A DNA stretch of 52,500 nt, taken from positions 1 through 52,500 of the forward strand of contig CAUYUJ010002057.1 in the NCBI GenBank assembly GCA_963575745.1. The letters are read 5' to 3'. Position numbers and translations under genes: made by a program. Origin of the DNA: Prorocentrum cordatum (taxonomy: Eukaryota > Sar > Dinophyceae > Prorocentrales > Prorocentraceae). This document shows, one piece after another, positions 50,041-52,500 of the stretch. Below the pieces are notes generated by a model. It searched no databases. It was not told the origin of the DNA and was given only the letters and a program-made list of their open reading frames with translations. Within the stretch, counting starts at the first letter, position 1. Each line of letters begins with the position of its first letter.

Positions 50041-50600
50041 CCTGGATTGGTACATGCTAAGCAGACGGCTGCATCTTTGACGTCGCCCACCTCAATGCTG
50101 TCGAAAAGTTTCACCCATTTTTTTGAGGATTGGGATTGCATCCTCTTGGGCATGAAAGGCCTATCTGAGCCGTCCATCTTTGAATTCTTGTTCAGAACAC
50201 AGATGGAACTTCATCGTGACCTCGAGTATCGCATTCGCACGGGGTATTTCGCAGGATGGGAGGGGGCGACCCAAACAAAAGTTACGAATGGTTTTGCGAC
50301 CAGTGCACCAACTCCTTGAGAGACAGCGCCTGCAAACAACACGCAGGGAAATGGCGCCATCGGATAGAGGCCGCTCTCCGCGCCGGCCAGTAAAGGAGCG
50401 CGCGGCGACGCAGGACTGCCCGCGGTATCACCCGGCGCCCTTACAGAAGCAGATTGCGGGGCCGACTAACAGGTCGGGAGCTCGGGGCGGGGCTTGCAAG
50501 CGAAGGGATGACGTGCGCCTTGGCGCATGTAGGCAACGGCGGAGACAAGCCCGCAAACATTTCACAACACGGTGGCTCCCCATAACGCTCGCCTTCGGGG
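50041..50600 (+). CDS. Hypothetical coding-like sequence
   Basis: One plus frame reads SFTHFFEDWDCILLGMKGLS and EFLFRTQMELHRDLEYRIRT up to about 50260. A neighbouring frame then gives YEWFCDQCTNSLRDSACKQH (about 50285-50345) with paired Cys. This may be one protein with a frameshift in a G-run (50262-50266). It could continue the preceding ORF1-like gene or be separate. Function unknown. Confidence 0.35.
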
Positions 50601-50639
50601 GGCCGCTTTGGCCCTGGTGACGAAGCACCTAACCGTCCA

Positions 50640-50950
50640 CCTCAGCCCTCGCACGGGGAGAAGCGGGCCCCTGCAAGCCCGAAACAAGGCTCGCGGGGAG
50701 ACACAGCCTCACGAAAGTCGAACAAGCTTGCTCTAGATCGCAGAGGTCGGGCGCCGCCGGCGAAGGCGGTTCGCGGTCGCGAGCGCTCGGCTTCCAACGA
50801 CTCAGGGCGGGGGCGCCCGAGTGGGCCCGCGGCGGCGCGTGTGCCCTCGCGGCCAAAACTACCGCCTTCGCGGTCACAGTTGGTTATCCCACGCCGCCCG
50901 CCGTCTGGGGGTGGGCGGAGGGGCGCGGGGCGCGGGGGGAGTGGAGGCAG
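50640..50950. other. Unassigned GC-rich sequence
   Basis: Overlapping frames on both strands; no domain, repeat array or RNA recognised. Confidence 0.4.
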
Positions 50951-50964
50951 GCGCGCGCACTTTC

Positions 50965-51145
50965 GCGGCAGGGAAACTTGACGTTGAGCACTCCGCCAGA
51001 TCGCCCCCCATTGCGGCGGGGAAACTTGGCGCGAAGCGTTCGCCGAGGTAGGTCTCCATGGTGGCGGGGGGGCCTGACGTCGCGCGATCGCCGTGGTCTG
51101 TCTCCGTTGCGGCGGGGGAATGTGGCGCTGACGTGACTGCGGCAT
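50965..51145. repeat. ~48 bp tandem repeat, four units
   Basis: Units start with GCGGCGGGGAAACTTGGCGC-like sequence near 50965, 51013, 51063 and 51109. The minus frame reads FPRRNG-type repeats. Confidence 0.8.
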
Positions 51146-51677
51146 GGGGGCCCGACGCTATGGCGACTCAGTCTGCTGTGGCGCGTTGCGATGTTCGTGC
51201 CGCGCTGCGCCCGTAGCGACACGTCGTGTCTTCGCGGCTCTGTTGCATTTTTGGGGGGGTTGGCGCCTGGGTCGGAGGTGTTGTGAGATACGAGTTTGTG
51301 CGACGCGCGGGAAGTCTCAGAAGTGCAGCGCTTGGCGCAGTAGTTTGCCGTGCTGATTACAGCCCTTTAAATTGCATGTTGGGAGTCATGGGCTCGGCAG
51401 ACACGCGGGTCGCATTGTTGTCCGGCTCAGGATCGAGACCCAATCAGCCTGCGCCAGGCGCCCCCGCGCCCGCCCCCGAAGGGGCGCCGCACGCGGGGGC
51501 CTCAGAGCCACAGGTCAAATGATCATCGGAGGGAGGCATTCCGGGCCCTGATAATTCCCGCGGAACGAAGTGTGGAGGCCGAGCGACGGCATTTTCTGCG
51601 GCATGGGAACTTGTTGCTATGAGGTTGGTTCTGCACATCTCGAGCTCATTGGCTTCGTCCTTGGAATTATTCTCTAG

Positions 51678-51941
51678 GTGTCGCATGTTTCCTTTTGGTC
51701 CTCGCTGTCGCCCCATTGTTTCGCGTCTCTCGTCGCTCTTGTTTCAGCGACTGGATTTGCCTTCGAATCTGTTTTTGTGTCCGTCCTTGTTTTTTGGGCC
51801 ATGGACTTCGTCCTTTTTGCGCGCGGCGCTTTCCTCCTCTACTTCTTCGCGCTTTCCATGGAGTGGGTCGCCTACCTGTGGAGCGATTCCCAGGGAAGGG
51901 CTGCGCCCGCCTGTTCAAGCAGTTCTTCGCTGTCTTCCTGA
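51678..51941 (+). CDS. Short hydrophobic ORF
   Basis: The plus frame encodes an 87-residue peptide with two or three consecutive hydrophobic helices (ASLVALVSATGFAFES, VFVSVLVFWAMDFVLF, LLYFFALSMEWVAYL). It could be a membrane protein fragment or chance in T-rich DNA; a related ALVATAGFASES peptide occurs near 47.0 kb. No family recognised. Confidence 0.25.
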   Translation: MSHVSFWSSLSPHCFASLVALVSATGFAFESVFVSVLVFWAMDFVLFARGAFLLYFFALSMEWVAYLWSDSQGRAAPACSSSSSLSS

Positions 51942-51949
51942 CGAAGCTC

Positions 51950-52500
51950 AGGAACTGGGGCGTCTTGGAGTCGCCTTCGGGCACGGCCGCCCCGCCTTCG
52001 GGCGGGGCGTCTCCCGCTGCCCCCCCTTTTCACGACAAGTTGCGCCTGTTTTCGTGTTTGGGTCCTGGGTGTTTGCCCCCCCACCCCCCCCACCCTGTCA
52101 TATCTTGCGCGGGGTCCCGGGGTGAACTTGACCTGGGGGCCCGCGGCTTGAGGTTCCTAGGCCGGGGGTGTTCTTTGCCCTTCGTTTTTGTCGCATCTTT
52201 CTTTCGACGGTGTCCCCGTCGGAGTTTCGGGGGATCGTGGGTTCCGTCTCGCCGCCCCCCTCCGCCCGTTCCATCCTCCGTCTCCCCCTCGTGCTGCCGC
52301 TGCTGCCGCGCCCGAGCGTGAAGCAGCGGATCGCGTGATTTGTGCCCTAGCGATCGGTGTCAAGGCGCGCGCGCGCGCCTCCCGTCGTCGCTGGCGTCGC
52401 GGGGGCCGACTGCGCGCGGCTCCTTCCTGTTTTCTGTTCGGGGCGCCCCCCTGAGTCGCGGCAGGGCGCGAGCTCGAAACGCTGGCGGGGACCTGGCCGC
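51950..52500. other. Unassigned GC-rich end of window
   Basis: Contains a CCGCCCCGCCTTCGGGCGGGGCG hairpin (about 51987-52009) and C-runs. Open frames overlap on both strands; no gene supported. Confidence 0.4.

Overview
The window looks like nuclear DNA of a dinoflagellate (a GC-rich core dinoflagellate of the Prorocentrum/Polarella/Symbiodinium type). That is an inference. It rests on dense retroelement remains whose RT, zinc-knuckle and RNase H motifs resemble dinoflagellate LINE and Ty1/copia proteins as I remember them, on very long GGA/CCG/TTG/CGT microsatellites, and on the lack of any bacterial-style gene packing. I recognise no tRNA, rRNA, spliced-leader or CRISPR sequence, and no complete host gene.

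Layout. 0.1-7.0 kb (minus): LINE-A, a near full-length but broken non-LTR retrotransposon (coiled-coil ORF1, AP-like endonuclease, RT, CCHC knuckle, RNase H, Cys-rich tail), split by an AT-rich insert. 7.06-7.74 kb: a seven-copy ~100 bp minisatellite. 8.1-9.0 kb: two small unplaced ORFs. 9.1-16.45 kb (plus): LINE-B, the best preserved element, led by a 440 bp GGA tract; its ORF2 has one visible frameshift. 16.8-19.3 kb: a decayed Ala/Glu-rich reading frame and 600 bp of GGA/GGGA repeat. 20.5-24.5 kb (minus): LINE-C, 5'-truncated and decayed, carrying a 142 bp TTAA-flanked inverted-repeat element (MITE-1), a 160 bp nested hairpin and other palindromes. 24.8-28.4 kb: an unrecognised ORF and a long Pro/Thr/Ala repeat region. 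28.4-36.3 kb: satellites, simple repeats, a perfect 36 bp palindrome, a 1.04 kb tandem duplication ending in TTG repeats, and a second MITE-1 copy. 36.6-40.1 kb (plus): a decayed Ty1/copia pol region in the order protease, integrase, RT, RNase H. 40.2-41.5 kb (minus): an endonuclease fragment of another LINE family (LINE-D). 42-47 kb: an ankyrin-like fragment, an 11 bp repeat, a CCG tract and a cluster of 102 bp palindromic elements (MITE-2). 48-52.5 kb: a ~70 bp tandem repeat, TG and GGA tracts, and a LINE ORF1-like zinc-ribbon frame, followed by unassigned sequence.

How the parts relate. The LINEs would encode nicking (EN), reverse transcription (RT) and RNA removal (RNase H). The small inverted-repeat elements have no coding capacity and would depend on transposases encoded elsewhere. 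MITE-1 sits inside LINE-C, and removing it with one TTAA restores the local LINE reading frame, so it arrived after the LINE. The most noteworthy items are the two short palindromic element families, the nested hairpin, the recurrence of GGA tracts just 5' of ORF1, and the Cys-rich tail after RNase H in the LINEs. No result here comes from a database search.
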